From the NCBI GenBank assembly GCA_017434685.1, contig JAFREV010000062.1, positions 1 through 7,584 on the forward strand: a DNA stretch of 7,584 nucleotides, in the 5' to 3' direction. Each line of letters begins with the position of its first letter. Positions within the stretch are counted from its first letter, which is position 1. The DNA comes from Mogibacterium sp. GTDB taxonomy: Bacteria > Bacillota > Clostridia > Peptostreptococcales > Anaerovoracaceae. Under the pieces are notes generated by a model. The model worked only from the letters and a program-made list of their open reading frames with translations. It did not search any database and had not been told where the DNA came from. The position numbers and the translations under genes are program-made. Shown in pieces: positions 5,867 through 7,584 of this stretch.

Positions 5867-6949
5867 CTATTTAAGGAATCTGCCATGCACGGATATTATG
5901 AATATCTCGAGCATAGCATAGAGCACCAGGTAATCGTCATCATACGAAAGAATCTCATCATTCTGGCTGATGTCTCCGTCCTGAAAAACAATTTTGGACG
6001 ATCCTCCGATTACAGCCTTTATTTCATCATCCTTAGTGATCATGTAATTGCATGCGATATTCGCCCTCCTGCAGGCAGGGAAAAGAGTGAGTTTGAACTC
6101 TCCGTCTTCGGTCTTTACGACAAATCCTTCTTTTCTTTTTTCCTGCATCGGCAGTATTTCGGCATACGGCTCTCCGTTTGCATACAAGTCGAAACCCTCT
6201 GAATGTACAGGCTCACCTCTCGCATTGAGTTTCCTTGCATGAACCGACGCCATCTGCTCGTCATCTGCATTATACAGAGCCGCAGCGAAAGGATGATATG
6301 TGTTCTCTACGCGGAGGACCTTATTTCCCTCAGCATCCTTAAACCAGCCCTCATTCGAGTTGTGGTAGTAGAGATTGTAGGCGTCCAAACTTTTCGGTAC
6401 CTCCGCATTCGAGTTCCCGTTCATCTCCTCAAGCATCTCTCTGAGGTGGCGAATCATCATTACACTTGCAAGTTTGAAGCCTGCAAACTTCGAATAGTTT
6501 TCGTATGTCACATTTGCATCGTCGGTGCTTATGAGGTTCTTAAATCTGTGTTCCTCAGAACTGTCTCGCCCGATATTGTCAAGCAGAGTTATGTGCTTGA
6601 TATTGAGTTTCTTTCCCTTTTGGGATATGACCACCACATCCTTGAAGGTGCTCGGTCCGAATATGATGCTCTCTCCCGGATAGCCTTTGTGTTCTCCTAT
6701 CCACGCCTTTCCGAGCGGTGTATCCATGTCTTTGAGTTTTTCATAGATTTGGGGAATCGTAAGATCCGATTCTATCTCGTTTTCATATATGCTGCGCTCG
6801 TTTATGTTGCCGAATCCCCTGTTCCAGAACATTCCAAAAGCGAGCATTATGATAATGCCTCCCATAATCCATCTGCCCGCTGACAGGGCGAGGACTCCGC
6901 ACACTATGGCGAGTATTCCGGTTAATGTCTGGATTCTTTCAGCCTTCAT
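5867..6949 (-). CDS. Membrane-anchored protein of unknown function, possible LURP-one/tubby-like C-terminal domain
   Basis: Not recognised as a named family. The 360-residue protein has two short hydrophobic segments at the N-terminus (about residues 9-25 and 27-42) separated by a Gly-Arg turn, giving a membrane hairpin, followed by about 315 mostly polar residues. The soluble part has no obvious catalytic motif. Residues about 195-350 show repeated short strand-like blocks with Asp/Glu-Gly turns, such as WFKDAEGNKVLRVE (202-215), and end in an acidic run plus a hydrophobic helix (DDDYLVLYAMLEIFI, 337-351). That pattern resembles LURP-one/tubby-like (scramblase-like) folds. This is inference from pattern only. 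The ATG is preceded by AAAGGA at a normal distance. The gene follows the hexomutase after 12 bp, suggesting one mRNA, and no terminator-like hairpin follows its stop codon. Confidence 0.8.
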   Translation of the reverse strand: MKAERIQTLTGILAIVCGVLALSAGRWIMGGIIIMLAFGMFWNRGFGNINERSIYENEIESDLTIPQIYEKLKDMDTPLGKAWIGEHKGYPGESIIFGPSTFKDVVVISQKGKKLNIKHITLLDNIGRDSSEEHRFKNLISTDDANVTYENYSKFAGFKLASVMMIRHLREMLEEMNGNSNAEVPKSLDAYNLYYHNSNEGWFKDAEGNKVLRVENTYHPFAAALYNADDEQMASVHARKLNARGEPVHSEGFDLYANGEPYAEILPMQEKRKEGFVVKTEDGEFKLTLFPACRRANIACNYMITKDDEIKAVIGGSSKIVFQDGDISQNDEILSYDDDYLVLYAMLEIFIISVHGRFLK

Positions 6950-6961
6950 TCGTATCCTTTA

Positions 6962-7584
6962 TTAGCCTTCCAGCAGGGCGTCAACTGCGGTTCTGATGGC
7001 TTTTCTGCGAGCTTCCGCCTCGGCCTCCGAGGCGCCCTGAGCCATTACATATGTTTTGATCTTCGGCTCAGTGCCGGACGGCCTTACAGCCACCGCGCAG
7101 CCGTCCGAAAGCTCGTAGAAAAGCACGTTGCTCTTCGTAAAGCCCGGCACGCCTGCCTGGTAGTCCTTGATATTCTCAACCTTAAGGCCGATCTCAGAAG
7201 GTGCGTTCTCTCTGATACGGCTCATCACGGCCTCTCTCTTCTCTGCGGAGTCGAAGCCTTCGAACACCTTGGACTCGGTATTCTCGATGAAGTATCCGTA
7301 TCTCTCATACATGCCCATCAGTGCGTCGTACATGCTCATACCGTTTGCTTTATAGTAGCAGGCGATTTCAGCGAGCATCATAGCCGCAAATACGGCATCC
7401 TTATCTCTGCAATAAGTACCTGCGAGGAAGCCTATGCTCTCCTCGAAGCCGAAGATGAAGTGCTCGTCTCCGCCCTCGTCCATCTCTTTTATCTTCTCGC
7501 CGATGAACTTAAATCCGGTGAGGACCTCCACCATCTTGACCTTGTTGGCGTCGCAGATTTTGTTTGCCATTACGGTCGATACGA
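6962..7584 (-). CDS. Phosphoglucomutase/phosphomannomutase, C-terminal part (partial, 5' end outside window)
   Basis: Alpha-D-phosphohexomutase, which interconverts hexose 1- and 6-phosphates in the cytoplasm and feeds glycolysis and cell-wall or glycan sugar-nucleotide synthesis. About 206 complete codons are visible. The reading frame stays open to the window edge beyond the first visible ATG (7570), so that ATG is internal and the real start lies off-window. Counting from this ATG, the LTGFKFIGEKI segment is at residues 17-27. The sugar-binding loop GFEESIG is at 41-47, and the phosphate-binding loop RPSGTEPKIK of domain 4 is at 163-172. The GFEES loop fits the long bacterial phosphoglucomutase branch (about 560-580 residues) better than short PMM/GlmM proteins. 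The catalytic phosphoserine and metal loop would be in the missing part. Substrate preference (glucose or mannose) cannot be decided here. The next gene starts 12 bp after the stop, so the two are probably co-transcribed. Confidence 0.93.
   Translation of the reverse strand, partial: VSTVMANKICDANKVKMVEVLTGFKFIGEKIKEMDEGGDEHFIFGFEESIGFLAGTYCRDKDAVFAAMMLAEIACYYKANGMSMYDALMGMYERYGYFIENTESKVFEGFDSAEKREAVMSRIRENAPSEIGLKVENIKDYQAGVPGFTKSNVLFYELSDGCAVAVRPSGTEPKIKTYVMAQGASEAEAEARRKAIRTAVDALLEG

Noticed and set aside
6203..6883. Plus-strand open frame of 226 codons opposite the unknown membrane protein
   Set aside because: It is antisense to a frame with coherent domain-like sequence, with no ribosome site that I can see and no recognisable motif. 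It is a mirror of codon bias.

Overview
The window is a tightly packed run of nine genes, all read from the minus strand, so transcription runs from right (7584) to left (1). Base composition is intermediate. The SCIFF precursor/maturase pair (scfA-scfB) is a near-signature of Clostridia, so the source is most likely an anaerobic clostridial Firmicute. I see no mobile element, CRISPR array, tRNA or rRNA.

In transcription order: (1) the C-terminal part of a phosphoglucomutase/phosphomannomutase, cut by the right edge; (2) a 360-residue membrane-anchored protein of unknown function, 12 bp downstream; (3) a 73-bp gap holding a good sigma-A-type promoter with a perfect 6+6 bp palindrome between its -35 and -10 boxes; (4) a universal-stress-protein domain fused to an unrecognised beta-rich C-terminal domain; (5) scfA, a 49-codon SCIFF (six-cysteines-in-forty-five) ranthipeptide precursor; (6) a strong hairpin followed by a T-rich stretch; (7) scfB, the radical SAM/SPASM thioether-forming maturase; (8) rdgB, a non-canonical purine NTP pyrophosphatase; (9) a YihY/BrkB-family membrane protein that overlaps rdgB by 4 bp; (10) a YegS/DagK-type lipid kinase; (11) a UlaG-like metallo-beta-lactamase-fold hydrolase. 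A possible ribosome binding site for a further gene lies at the left edge.

The usp-like gene, scfA and scfB look like one transcription unit started by the promoter near 5850. The maturase has all its iron-sulfur cysteines. The precursor is unusual: the cysteine that donates the thioether in characterised SCIFF peptides is Ser32, and the acceptor threonine is Ser37. The precursor therefore has five cysteines, not six, and the textbook Cys32-Thr37 link cannot form. The hairpin between scfA and scfB, together with a perfect Shine-Dalgarno for scfA and none for scfB, would favour making more peptide than enzyme. The genes downstream (rdgB, yihY-like, lipid kinase, MBL hydrolase) are housekeeping or envelope functions that may simply be co-transcribed.
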